A DNA stretch of 64,000 bases, from assembly GCA_036346225.1 (NCBI GenBank), contig JARFIW010001365.1, positions 554,001 to 618,000 of the forward strand. Direction: 5' to 3'. Shown here one piece after another: positions 1 through 10,745 of this stretch; the stretch's first letter is position 1; every line of letters starts with the position of its first letter. The position numbers were made by a program, and so were the translations under genes. The notes below the pieces were generated by a model. The model searched no databases, was not told where the DNA came from, and saw only the letters and a program-made list of their open reading frames with translations. The stretch comes from Platerodrilus igneus. Its lineage: Eukaryota; Arthropoda; Insecta; Coleoptera; Lycidae.

Positions 1-2158
1 ACTGAACCATTTTATGATCGAGTTTTACCTCGATCTTGCCTCTAGCTTCTAAACTCGGTATGAATTTGAGGGTCAACCTGCCCGTGGCAGCGTTGTTCCA
101 CCTCTCTTCCTATTGTCGGATTGACTTTTCACACAGATTTCTTTTAATCAAGGATTTCGGTATCGACGAATGTGATATTCGAAAGTCTCCCGTCGCGATC
201 TCTTTAGCTAATTTATCAGCCCTATCGTTTCCTACGTTACCACTGTGCGACCTGACCAAACATAACTTTAAACGACGAAACTCGAGCGCCGTACGCGCTA
301 TCCTCCAGACGTCCGCTTGGAGGTTCGTCGAGCAGTTCGGATTTGTTAAAGCCGTCAGCGCCGATTTACTATCACTGATTATATAATACTCGTCTCTGCC
401 GGTGTGGTTTATTACGTAATCGATAGCCTCTCGTATGGCTACCAATTCGCACTGGAAAATTGTGCTCCAGATCGCGAGTTTATTTTGAAACCGAAACACC
501 TCCCTTTCCTGCATATACACGACAAACGCCGCGCCTGCTTGCCCATCGTCCATACGTGAACCGTCCGTACAAATTCTGATACCCATCGCGTCCTCATCAC
601 CTTCGACAAACTCGATTCCTCTAATATCATCCGGGTGCCCCAACTCAGATACAAGGATCTTTCTTGCAATTTCCCTAATACCAAGATTAAGTTCTTCGAT
701 GATTTCGCGCCCTTTTCCTATATTTATTAATTGCCTATCTCTAATCTCCCTAATGACATATTCGATAGGGAAAGTTTTACTGATCACCAGGACCGTCTCT
801 GTGGAGGTGGTCCTGTACGCCCTTGTCACTTTTACCGCGGTTATGCGTTGTACGCTCGTCAATTGACGCACCTCCCTGACTTTACAACCTTCTGCCCATA
901 CTAAAGCTGCGTACAGCATTGCCGGCTCAATTGCTCCGGCATAAACCGTCCTCAGCGATTCGCCCTTGAAACCCCACTTTATTTTAGTCGCCGCCATCAT
1001 TCTATTTGATATTTTGCCGCCCTTACTTTTTACGTATTGTACGTGCGCTTTCCAATTTAATCTATCGTCGATCTTGACGCCGAGGTAGGTAATAAAATCT
1101 TTAAACGGGGTTTTCTCCCCTCCTAGCCTTAGCCTAGGAAGTCTCTGTCCTGGTTTTGTGACGAAATAAAGCGCCTCTGACTTCGCCGTGTTAAATTTTA
1201 ATTTTACCGCCTGCGGCCATTCGTGTAATTTATTAAGCGCCTCGTTCGGTTTTGTGCCCATATCCATTAACAATCTCGATCTTACAATTAAAAGCGTGTC
1301 ATCCACAAACCCAACCATTGAGAATCCTGTGGGCAACTTGACAGTAAAGATGCTCTCATACAACAACTTTTAAAATGTGGGACCAGAACATGACCCCTGC
1401 GGGCAACCCCTTTTCACCTCACGCGACAGAACTTCATCCGGAATTTCAACCTGTGCCAATCGCCCCGAGAAATAACTCTTGACCAAAGACATCAAGTTTC
1501 GCGGACAACCCCTACGATCTAACTCGCAAACGATTAATGGCCACCAGGCAGCATCAAATACTCCTGAAATATCCAAAGCAACAACGACACAGTACTCTTT
1601 AGGATATCTCGCTTGCTTAATTTTCCTGACAACGAACTCTAACGCGTCGATATTCGACTTGCCCTCCATGAAACCAAACTGTCGGTTATTAAAACCGCCG
1701 CTGTCTCGCACTAGGTGCTCAACACGCGTAGTTATAACGCGATCTAAAACTTTCCCCAGCACCGGTAGCAAGCTAATTGGACGATAGCTGCCCGGATCTA
1801 ACGCATCCGCCTTTTTAGGTTTGGGTATAAATTTCACATTCTGGATTTTCCAGCAATGCGGAAAAACGCCATTTTCTAAACAAAGTTTAATCAACCCGAC
1901 AAAGACACACGGGGTAATAGGCACGCCTTCTGAGCTGCGTCTGAAGTGATTCCATCATGCCCCGGTGCCTTCTTAGGGTTCATCCTCCAAAGAGCCCTGA
2001 CGACCTCGTGAACTAAGATTGCTTTATCGGCACCTGTTCCTTGCGCCTCTGCAGCTTCCTGACGTACTAAATCGTGCGACCCTTTATCCCCCTCGGGATT
2101 ATCCGATGGAAAAAATTTCTCTAGTAAATATTCCGCCGTGGTTTTACTATGTCTAATA
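1..2158 (-). pseudogene. R1-like non-LTR retrotransposon ORF2 remnant (RT + RNase H)
   Basis: Read on the minus strand from about 2150 down to base 1, where the frame is still open, so the element runs off the left edge. The N-terminal part contains LLEKFFPSDN and KAPGHDGIT, typical of R1/LOA-like reverse transcriptases. Then follow a fingers/palm segment with SYRPISLL and QFGF, GCPQGS, and a catalytic box FVDD (usually Y/FADD). A C-terminal RNase H follows with CTDGS, CELVAIREA, SDSKSAL and HSGNVGNDRAD. A short conserved tail (EERWNNAATGR) follows an in-frame TAG at 110-112. Damage: one frameshift near 1921, a TAA at 1370-1372 just after the GCPQGS box, and that TAG. The 5' end is missing beyond about 2158, as usual for LINE truncation. 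It is not functional. Confidence 0.9.
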
Positions 2159-2713
2159 TAGCCATATTGATTACCAATTTTTTAAAACTTAATTGTTGGT
2201 GATGTTTAAATAGAAGTAAGATTTATGGTGACGGTTTAATAGTTTGGCTGGAGCAGTTCTGCTAGGAAATACCCGTTAGTATTGATCTTCTAAAGTTGAA
2301 GTCCCCGGTCGACTGAGATCAGAATATCCTGCAAGGAAAACGTTTTTTTAGTGTTTTAATTTTTCTAGAGTGGATATTCGCGTTGCTATTAGTCTTATCT
2401 CTAGTGCATACAATTTCATTTTTCTCTTTGGTGTTCATATTTATTTTATCATAGCAGTGATTGGTTTTACTGATCCGCGGTTTTTTAAAGTAGACGGGTT
2501 CATTAAATTCCTCTGATTCTAGTGTATTTTTATTTCTTTTTTCAAGTGTTTTCGTGCCTTTCTGGAGTTATTTATTGTAAATTTGTTCCAAAAATGGTAA
2601 TATTTTGTTTTTTCTCCTTTGACTACAGTGCTCGTAGATTGTTTTGTTTAAGTTTCGTGAGAATTTAAATTATTATACGGACCATAGTAGAGAGAATGGA
2701 AGTGCATCAAGTA
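2159..2713 (-). pseudogene. Ty3/gypsy pol, integrase C-terminal part (weak)
   Basis: Minus-strand translation from 2713 gives SLYYGPYNNLNSHET, matching the position after the integrase core where gypsy proteins have an ILYG-type motif, followed by a lysine/arginine-rich stretch. It continues the reading interrupted by the SINE at 2728-3023. Below about 2500 I see only AT-rich sequence with stop codons, and cannot say where the gypsy copy ends or whether part of an LTR remains. The R1-like element abuts near 2158. Confidence 0.5.
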
Positions 2714-2727
2714 GTTGAATGAATCGA

Positions 2728-3023
2728 GGCGGCTCCGTGGCGTGGTTGGCATGCGTTTGACTACTACGTCCAAAGTCCCGGGTTCGAATCCCAATACGGT
2801 CCGCTTGAAAAATGTAGGCGAGCATTTTTCACAAAAATACACCGTTGTTCGGATGAGAGGTAAAATGGAGGTATCGTGTGTGAGTGTTGTCAGGCGCGTT
2901 AAAGTTCCCTACCTTGATTGGAACAGCAAGGGTTCGGCAAAATTCCAAATTTTCCAGGTAAAAACAATTCGCTTCCTGGCCAATGTAGTACCTTCGGGTG
3001 GAGCATTGGAAAATCACATGTAG
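2728..3023 (+). mobile_element. tRNA-derived SINE, copy 1
   Basis: A 296 bp element starts GGCGGCTCCGTGGCGTGGTTGG, a tRNA-like 5' end with an A-box-like segment, followed by a perfect Pol III B box GGTTCGAATCC near 2783. The tRNA-unrelated body contains the conserved stretch around CGTTAAAGTTCCC and ends GAAAATCACATGTAG. It is flanked by a 15 bp direct repeat AGTTGAATGAATCGA at 2713-2727 and 3024-3038, the target-site duplication made by a LINE machinery. Two further near full-length copies lie at 31664-31957 (minus) and 53184-53482 (plus). It interrupts the gypsy integrase. Confidence 0.9.
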
Positions 3024-3038
3024 AGTTGAATGAATCGA

Positions 3039-3817
3039 TTGATTATAGGTCAAAACGGCTGATGTCATTTGATTTTAAGATGCATCGTTCTTATTTAGCG
3101 TTTTTAGAATTCGAAATTTTTCTAGAAATGTCGAATGTACTCGTTCAAATGGAGAATTTGAGTTGCTGTTATAATTTGTGGTGGAATGTAAATCTATTTT
3201 GATAAGCGTACAGTATTTTCAAATATAGAGTTGTTGAATTGTTTACCCTCGTCACATACTATTCGTTTTGGGTATCCGCGATGGGAAAATAGTGTTACAG
3301 TTTATTAAGGACGCTTTTGTCCTAAGCATTACTAATATGAAATACTTGTGTATATTTTGAAAACAGGTCAATCATTGTGAGAAGTTTATGGTTGTCGAAA
3401 CTAAACGTGTCCATGTGAATTACATCAAAAGGCCGTTTTGCTATTAGTTGTCCTGAAAATGTAATTTTATAAGAACTTCTGTCATACTTAGCGATTATTC
3501 GTTTATTATTTTGTTTATTTATTATTGATGTCGGACCAATAATACTGTACTTTTAATTTGTTATAGGTTTCGGTAATACCGTTGTAATTTTGAAAATGAT
3601 ACTCGCTTATTATTTCTGATTGTTTGTTTGAATCTTCTACATCTTTGGTCAAAATGCTACATTTTATTATTTGAACTGTGTTATTGAATAATTTATGGGA
3701 TAATTTAGAAATTTTGACTCTATTTCTCGGACTTTGAAATAAAATCCATAAAAAATTTTCGGGTTGATGATCTGTTCTAAAGTTTGAGTAACATTTTCGT
3801 CTTCTTGTCCTGCTTTT
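3039..3817 (-). pseudogene. Ty3/gypsy integrase remnant
   Basis: Minus-strand translation shows the zinc-binding end (EYHFQNYNGITETYNK, then YYWSDINNK), then the catalytic core with VIHMDTFSF (first Asp), LLTMIDLFSKY, and RIVCDEGKQF (second Asp), then SPFERVHSTF and AVLTYNQS. Stop codons and at least one frameshift (near 3300) break the frame. The order and orientation match the RNase H fragment at 8151-8690. The two are one pol gene separated by the RTE insertion 3818-8139. The SINE at 2728 cuts it again at its C-terminal side. Confidence 0.88.
3807..3817. repeat. Target-site duplication, left copy, of the RTE composite
   Basis: GTCCTGCTTTT here is repeated exactly at 8140-8150. Removing 3818-8139 rejoins the two halves of the gypsy pol gene on the minus strand. 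The first G of the right copy could also belong to the element's terminal GATGATGATG run, so the duplication is 10 or 11 bp. Confidence 0.85.
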
Positions 3818-4117
3818 CCATTTCGAATGGACCTGCACCTTGACGAAGTTCTAAATTACTAGAACAGGTGAAATGGCTTGCGTGTTCTAATGAGCTAAAG
3901 AGCCAAACTACAGGTCCAATCAAAGTAGTAGGGTCGTTAGTGAGGAACCAGACTAAGACAGGTCCCCGAAAGAGGGCAGCGGCTCTTTTGGTACTTAGAT
4001 TGGTAGAGACCATAGGGGTCGGTATGGCAGTCTAAGACACACTACCGCGATGTGGAAGGCAACGGGAAACCACCACATTATCTCTAAAGTACACAGCGTA
4101 CTTAAATTGTACAAAAC

Positions 4118-5005
4118 ATGATGGCATTCTCTGGGGTAAAAAATTCCGGAGTTAAAATAGTCCCCCATTCGGATTTCCGGGAGGGGACTACTTCGGAGGA
4201 TGCGATCGGAAAGAGAGTCGGAAACATTCTGCGAGTCGGAGCGTGGAATGTTAGAAGTATGAAGCAAGAAGGTAAGCTAGAGAACCTAAAAATCGGAATG
4301 AATAGGTTATCACTAGACATAGTAGGAATTAGCGAAGTTCGGTGGCCAGAGGCGGGGGATTTTTGCAGTGGAGACTTCAGGGTAATTTATACAGGAGTAG
4401 AGGAAGGAAATTTGGGTGTGGGGATAGTTATGCGGAAAAAGATAGGATACTGCGTAGAAAATTACTTACAAAAGAACGAAAGAGTACTCATGGTTAGATT
4501 AGAATCTAAACCTGTAAACACAGTAATAATACAAGTATACATGCCCACCTCTAGCTACAGTGATGAAGAGGTAGAAGCCATCTACAAAGGTATTGAAGAC
4601 ATATTAAGATACGTAAAAGGACATGAAAATTTAATAATTACGGGGGATTTTAATGCCGTGGTAGGTGAGGGTAGGGAAGAAGCGGTAGTGGGTTTATTTG
4701 GTTTAGGCACGAGAAACGACAGGGGAAATAGGCTGGTAAAATTTTGTGACAAGAACAATTTAATTATCACAAACACATTATTTCAACATCATGCTAGAAG
4801 ACGATATACGTGGAAGATGCCAGGAGATATAAGAAGATATCAAATAGATTACATTCTTGTTAGACAACGGTTTAGGAACCAAGTAAAAGACTGCAGAAGC
4901 TACCCAGAAGCAGATATAGATACTGACCACAACATCGTAATTATGAAGGCCGCACTTAAATTTAAGAATATGAAAAAAAGAGCGGAAAAGGGCACTTGGA
5001 CTTAA
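4118..5005 (+). pseudogene. RTE endonuclease domain (5' half of the LINE ORF)
   Basis: The frame opens at ATGATG, also present in the copy at about 35570. It contains an AP-endonuclease-like domain: GAWNVRSM near residue 40, ISEVRWPE (catalytic Glu), NTVIIQVYMPTSSY, LIITGDFNAVVG (Asp/Asn pair), RRRYTWKMPG, YQIDYILV and the final DTDHNIV. These are the blocks expected of an EEP-fold LINE endonuclease that nicks target DNA for target-primed reverse transcription. The frame ends at a frameshift around 4990-5000, after which the protein continues in the next frame. The leader 3818-4117 has no other gene. Confidence 0.92.
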
Positions 5006-7082
5006 AGAAACTAAAAGATAAAGACATTTCAGAAAGATTCGAAAAAAAGACAAATGAATTGCTCAAAGATATCGGGAAAATATCTGATACAAAGGAAGTA
5101 GTAATAGAATGGAATAACATTAAATCTAGCCTAGACATGGCAGCCAGAGATATTCTGGGCTATACACAAAAAGAAAATAAGAAACCATGGATAACAAAGG
5201 ATATCCTGAATTTAATAGAAGAAAGACGAAAATACAAAAATAAATCAGACGAAACAGGAAAACAGAGATACAAAGCCATAAAATGGGAAATTATTCGAAA
5301 ATGCAGGAAAGCTAAAGAACAATGGATTGATGAAAAGTGCAAAGAGATACAAACGAAGATGGAAATAGGAAAACAGACGAAACATACAAATTAATTAGAA
5401 TGAATTTTAGGGATATAAAACAGTACAGCAAAAATATAAGGGACGCACAAGGAAACGTCATTATAGAAAACGTAGAGGAAGTGGGTAGATGGCAAGAATA
5501 TATAGGAAATTTATATGCAGGAGAGGAACTAACTACATTAGAACAGGAATCAGACATTGAAAATGAAGACTTGGGATATCCTATACTTAGAGATGAGTTT
5601 GAATTAGCATTAAAGAGTCTGAAAAACAGTAAAGCGCCGGGTACAGATAAGGTACAAGCAGAAACTCTAAAAGCCGCTGAACAAGCAGTAACAGAACGTC
5701 TCTTCCAACTTGTAAGCTATATGTATGAGACAGGCGAGATACCCAAAGATTTCAAACGTAGCATCATAGTAACTATACCAAAAAAGAAAGGCGCAGATAG
5801 ATGTGAAAATTTGCGAACAATAAGTTTGACCGCACACGTGTCAAAAATATTAACTAGAATTGTGCAAAGATGAATGGAAAAACGGGCGGAAAACATACTA
5901 GGAAAAGACCAATTTGGGTTTAGGCGGAACAGGGGAACACGGGAAGCTATTTTAGCTCCGAGAGTGTTAATGGAGAAAACAATAGAAAAAGGGGAAAGCG
6001 TGTATATAGGGTTTGTAGATTTGGAAAAAGCTTTCGACAATGTAAAATGGAAAAAAATGTTTGAAATACTCAAAAAGATTGGAATGAGTTATAGGGATAG
6101 ACGAATAGTACATAGCTTATACAAAGAGCAAACAGCAGTAATAGAATTAGAGCAGGAACGTAGAGAAGTAAACATTAGGAAAGGGGTGAGACAGGGATGT
6201 GCCCTATCCCCATTGATTTTTAACTTGTACCTAGAAGAGGCAATGAATACTGTCAAATGCAGAAAGACATTTGGAATTACTATGCAAGGACAAAAAATTG
6301 ATATGCTTAGATTTGCAGATGATATAGCAGTATTAGCGTCTAGCAAAGAAGAGTTAGAATCTGCTCTTAACGAAATGGAAACGGTTCTAACAAAGAGATA
6401 CGGTATCAAAATTAACAAAACTAAAACTAAAGTTCTAGTATGCAAAGGTGGGGAAAATTAATCAAAAACAAGAATACAAGTATGTAACACGAACTTACAT
6501 GAGGTTAAGGATTTCTGCTACCTAGGAAGCCAAATAAAGCAAGATGGGAAAAGCTCAAAAGTTATAAAACAAAGATTAGCACAAGGTCGTGCTACTTTTA
6601 ACAAGAAAAAGCAACTACTGTGCTCAAAGACCACAAACATAGAAACAAGGAAAAGATTGCTTAAAACATATGTATGGAGCACAGCATTGTACGGATGTGA
6701 AGCCTGGACAGTAGGAGAAGCAGACAAGAAAAAGGTAGAAGCCTTTGAAATGTGGTGCTATAGACGTATGATGAAGATATCATGGACAGTCAAAGTTAAG
6801 AACGAAGAGGTACTAAAAATGGTAGGGGAAGAAAGAAATATGTGGAAAACGGTAAAAAATAGGAGAGATAGGATGATAGGCCACATACTACGGCATGAGA
6901 GAATAGTGCGGAATATATTAGAAGCAGAGATCGGAAAAAAGAGAAGAAGACTCAGACCTAGGTTAGACTACTGCACACAGATAGTAAAAGATGTAGGCTG
7001 TAGGGGTTTCATGGAAATGTGTAGGTTAGCCCAGAATAGAAATCAATGGAGGTTCTCATCCAACCAATCCCAAGATGGATAA
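4996..7082 (+). pseudogene. RTE reverse transcriptase and C-terminal domain
   Basis: It continues the endonuclease frame after a frameshift, with a second frameshift near 5370 where a run GGAAAACAG has one extra base compared with the copy at 36805. From there one frame runs to 7082 with only two stops: TGA at 5871-5873 and TAA at 6459-6461. Motifs in order: KAPGTDKVQAE, IPKDFKRS, DQFGFRRNRGT, YIGFVDLEKAFD (first catalytic Asp), GVRQGCALSP, LRFADDIAVL (catalytic pair), YLGSQI, then the RTE-type tail YVWSTALYGCEAWT and GHILRHE. The second copy has CGA where this copy has TGA at 5871, so that stop is a CpG transition. It is recently dead rather than ancient. Confidence 0.93.
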
Positions 7083-7435
7083 ACTAATGACGAAAAAAAT
7101 AACTGTGCTTAAACATGATGATTATTATAAGTTACTACAAGAATTGGTTGGGCAATATTCTCGAATAATGTTAAGTGTGAAAGGATTTACTGGAAAACCA
7201 TTATTTCTGCACACGTCTAAGTGTTGGGGGATCTTGGTAGCCACATGTTGCTTAACCCCATTTACTGAATCTCGGTGAAATACGGCATAAAATTAGAAAA
7301 CAATAGAAGGGGAACGAGCTGTATACACATGCTGTGTGAGAATTTCAGGGAACTATGTAGGCTAGCTCAGAGTATAAATAAGTGCAGGTACGTGTCCAAC
7401 CAGTTTTGAGCCGGAAAACTAATGACGAAAAAATA
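7083..7435 (+). repeat. RTE 3' UTR plus second, diverged 3' end
   Basis: After the stop, a spacer with GTGTTGGGGGATCTTGG leads into 7339-7425, which repeats the last coding bases and the start of the 3' UTR of the first copy (compare GTAGGCTAGCTCAGAGTA with GTAGGTTAGCCCAGAATA near 7021, and CTAATGACGAAAAAA at both). It has no open frame. It is the second of three 3' ends. Confidence 0.75.
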
Positions 7436-8139
7436 AGCCCAGATAAATCTGATAATTAGTATAAACAACTAGTTGTCGGTTGCGAAATATCTGCAACTAA
7501 TGTTGACTGTGCGAAAAGATATATTGGAAAATATATTAAATCGGTAAATGGTTAAGTGTTGGGGGAACTTGGCAGGCACAGGCTGCTTACCTCCCTTCAC
7601 AACCACTGAAGGTAGGAAGAATAAGGTATATAACTGTAAAACAATAAAAGGTGACCGAACTGTATCTAACAAGAAAGAACAGCACCTATTAGGAAAGAGA
7701 ACAAACATAGAACAAGAAGAAAATTGTTGAAAACATATGTGTGGAGCACAACACAGCATGCCTATGAAATACGGGCAGTCTGAAACGTAGACAGAAAAAT
7801 GGTAGCAGCCTTTCGAAATACTGTGCTTCAGATGTATGAGGACGATAGCATGGACAAACAAAGATAATAACAAATAGATTATAGAAATAGTAGGGAATCA
7901 AGGATATCTGGGGAAAAAGAGAAATAGAAGAGCGAAATACGTTCTAAAGCATTTTGGGGAATAGCGTGGGATATATTACAAGCAGAGATAGGAAAAAAGA
8001 GGTAGATGTAGACCTAGATCAGATAGTGATAGATGCAGACTGTGCAAATTTCAGGAAAATCTGTAGGTTAGTTTAGAATAGGAAACAATGATGGTACGCG
8101 TCTAACCAGTTCTAGGACTGAAGACCTAATGATGATGAT
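7436..8139 (+). repeat. Third, diverged RTE 3' end
   Basis: 7436-7610 repeats the spacer of the previous unit (GTGTTGGGGGAACTTGG, GTAAAACAATAAAAGG). 7670-8132 is a degenerate copy of the reverse transcriptase tail of 6610-7090 with many stops (for example GAAAACATATGTGTGGAGC for GCTTAAAACATATGTATGGAGC). It ends CTAATGATGATGATG immediately before the target duplication. Each unit is more damaged than the first copy's ORF. Confidence 0.75.
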
Positions 8140-8150
8140 GTCCTGCTTTT

Positions 8151-8690
8151 AAGGTAACTAGATAAGTGTACTTTTAAAATGGAGTTTTGTGAGTGATATT
8201 AAATTTATCACACGATTTAAAAATTAGTCTAAACGAAAAATGATAAATGATGTTTCTTTCGTGTTAATTTCTATTTGAGAAAGGGCATCGGCTACACAGT
8301 TTTCTTTACCTTTTTTGTACATGACTTTATAATCAAATTCTTCCAATCTCGGTCTCCATTTTGCGAGCCTAGAATTCGGGTCTTTGATCGAGAATAGCCA
8401 AACTAGGGGTTTGTGGTGTGTCTCTATAACACATTGTCTGCCAAATAAGTAGGGTTTATAATGTTTTGTGGTTTTTATTATAGCTAAAAGTTCACGTTCT
8501 ATAGTTGAGTAATTTCTCTCAGTGCTACTAAGTGTTCTGGAATAAAATGAAATTAGTTTTGAATTTTGCAACAGGTCACCTCCTATTGCTATTCTAGGGG
8601 CGTCAGTGGTTAAGTGAAGTATTTTATCAATCTCTGGAAGTTGTAGTACAGAGGCATTTGTGCTTTGCAGTGATTAAAACTAGCTCAATA
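8151..8690 (-). pseudogene. Ty3/gypsy RNase H remnant
   Basis: Minus-strand translation gives a gypsy-type RNase H: LPEIDKILHLTTDA (first Asp), IAIGGDLLQ, LISFYSRTLSSTERNYSTIERELLAI, then HYKPYLFGRQ, THHKPLVWLF and ENCVADALSQ. Length and order fit the region between reverse transcriptase and integrase. Homology fades near 8690, so the reverse transcriptase core is missing on that side. On the other side the protein would continue into the integrase at 3817 once the RTE insertion is removed. Confidence 0.9.
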
Positions 8691-9184
8691 ATTTTGGTCA
8701 TTGGTGTCTACTTTGGTTCTTAGATCAGTTTAGTTTTAATTCCGTCCTAATAAACGTTCGATGTATATAAAGTAATGTATATATAAATTTATTTACGCTA
8801 TACAAATGTGTTAGATAAATAAATTACTAGCAAGATTAATGCTACAATAGTATTTAGTTGATGGTATTCAGGAGATTAAATTGGTGTCTATCAATAACTA
8901 TGACTAAGTTAGTGTTAATATAAACAGGGCCCTGTAAATACTTGCGATTGCGAAGTTTAATTATTATTAGACTTGTATTTATTGGAAATAAAGCAAAAGG
9001 ACAATTAAAAAACTCGTTGCAATACCTAAACTTATTTCAGACTATTCGCGATACATTATTATTATAGAGTGCAGTTGTTAATTTTTTAGTCACATTTACC
9101 ATGCTTAGCAGTACGTTTCTTTTATCAATATCGAGATCAAGTATTGACCGTTCAAGTTTTATCATTTCCGCTGTACTAAACCCT
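8691..9184. other. AT-rich stretch without recognisable feature
   Basis: Both strands carry frequent stops and no conserved motif, tRNA-like box or obvious repeat. It follows the end of the gypsy remnant. Confidence 0.6.
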
Positions 9185-9320
9185 ATTTTTAGTATTTATG
9201 TATTGATTAGTATTCATTAGTATTCATAGGTTTCATGAGTGTTCATTAGTATTTATTAGTATTTATTAGTATTTATTAGTATTTATTAGAATTTATTAGT
9301 GTTTATTAATAATTATTAAT
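9185..9320. repeat. Minisatellite, 10 bp unit TTAGTATTTA
   Basis: About a dozen imperfect copies of a 10 bp unit (TATTAGTATT and one-base variants such as CATTAGTATT and TATTAGAATT) stand head to tail. The core 9247-9290 is nearly perfect. There is no coding potential. Confidence 0.9.
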
Positions 9321-10639
9321 TTAAAAATAAGATAAAAGAATGTTTGGAATTTATAGCCCTCAAATATGTGACGTACTGATGCAGTGCACTACTTGCACCA
9401 CCAGGTTTGTTTATGAAACATATGTAATAATTATAAGCGAGTTTAAGAATGGCATATTAGGATAGCAGATAATGTATTTTCTTTTTTTAAGCGTTCTAGT
9501 TAAATTTGTTCCATCGATAGGTGAGCAATATCAGATACGAGAATAGCAATTTTTCCATATTTTACTATCCCTAGCACATTTAAAACTTTTAACACTTCCG
9601 GAATTGAAACAGTTTGACCAAACGATTATTTAAAGCTTTTGAATGAAAGTGAGTGCTCTGCCAATGTATGTTCTACCATATCTAGGTTTAACCACGAACA
9701 TGTAAATTCAACTTATAGCATATTTTTAAATGGCTTAAATTATTGAAATTAGATGGTATTTACCTTAGACAATTCTATGTAGTTTATACTCTAAAGATTA
9801 TTCGATTACAAGATTTTTATCTTTTCTAGCAGCAACAGTACAATGCCTTGACACAGCCAATCGTCCGATTTCTCACACCACATGTCTTTCAAAGTGTCCT
9901 AGTTCAAGCCTGCCGAGGGACGGTACCTGTCCAACTTGTCTTACTTGTTGTGTGGATCCATAGGGTCTTGATAATGTACTTAGTATGAAATGTAATAATT
10001 TTAGTATACCATAATAACGGCTTTCGAACTAATACTTTATCTTGATGTTTATTGTTTAGTGTTGATTACTGGATCAGTGGGTTAATATCCTAGATTTTAA
10101 GTCTCTGCATTTGTAATTGTTAAAGATCTAATTATGACACATCTATATGTAATTTGCACAATCTATTAAATATATTTAATTCATAATTTATTCTTTGCTT
10201 TATCTGGATGGATGCAAGCAATGTGTGATTGAGTGATATATTCTTTTGTTATAGCAGGTGCATATAACTTGACATAAACTGCTGTAATATTAAAGCAGGG
10301 CCATTTAAGTAAAAGAAATGTACTTGTTTAATTGTATTAATTATTAGTAAATAGAAAAAAATTATTATCGGTTAAGGGTAATAGTTAACCGCAAAGGTGC
10401 TACACAAATTTAACTAAACGGAAAAGCTTATACAGCAAAAACAGTTAACGGCAACGGATCCAACAGTCCAATTAACGTGAATTGAGTATTGTCCGTCTCT
10501 GAACAAAAGACATTTTTGTATTGTACATCTATTTTATAATCCAATTTTTAAACCTTTATAGTAGAAGAGAACACCGATCCTGGGACAGCGCCACCGCCGC
10601 AACGCCATTAATCGTTTTTTAATGGAAAAATTTATTAAC
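9321..10639. other. AT-rich gap
   Basis: No open frame above 60 codons with recognisable content, no tRNA-like element and no terminal repeats. A locally more GC-balanced patch at 9840-9970 and another around 10570-10610 (CAGCGCCACCGCCGCAACGCC) stand out in composition, but I can assign no identity. Confidence 0.5.
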
Positions 10640-10745
10640 GATAGTACCATTTTTTTACGTCACATCTATCATGCGCTATTTTTACTAGGTCACATTTGTC
10701 ATCCCCCATTTTCTACGTCAATCTATCATTTTCTTACGTTACGTT
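10640..10745. repeat. Degenerate tandem repeat, about 31 bp unit with ACGTCAcatcTATCAT core
   Basis: Three to four diverged units each contain a TTTACGTCACATCTATCAT-like core (TTTTACGTCACATCTATCAT, TTTACTAGGTCACATTTGTCAT, TTCTACGTCAATCTATCAT). Spacing is about 30 bp. Confidence 0.6.

Larger units (their letters stand above)
3818..8139 (+). mobile_element. RTE-clade LINE insertion with three successive 3' ends
   Basis: The insertion starts at CCATTTCGAATGGACCTG, a 5' end shared with two other copies in the window (35268 and 56281). It carries a roughly 300 bp 5' leader, one long apurinic endonuclease-reverse transcriptase reading frame (4118-7082), and then two further diverged copies of the 3' end. 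It finishes in ATGATGATGATG, the short-repeat tail typical of RTE/BovB elements. An 11 bp target duplication flanks the whole block, so the composite appears to have inserted as one unit. Confidence 0.88.

Noticed and set aside
36..386. Plus-strand 116-codon frame at the left edge
   Set aside because: It is the antisense of the R1-like RNase H region, whose minus-strand translation has clear motifs.
9185..9320. CRISPR-like array
   Set aside because: The 10 bp unit has no spacers and the context is an insect genome; it is a minisatellite.
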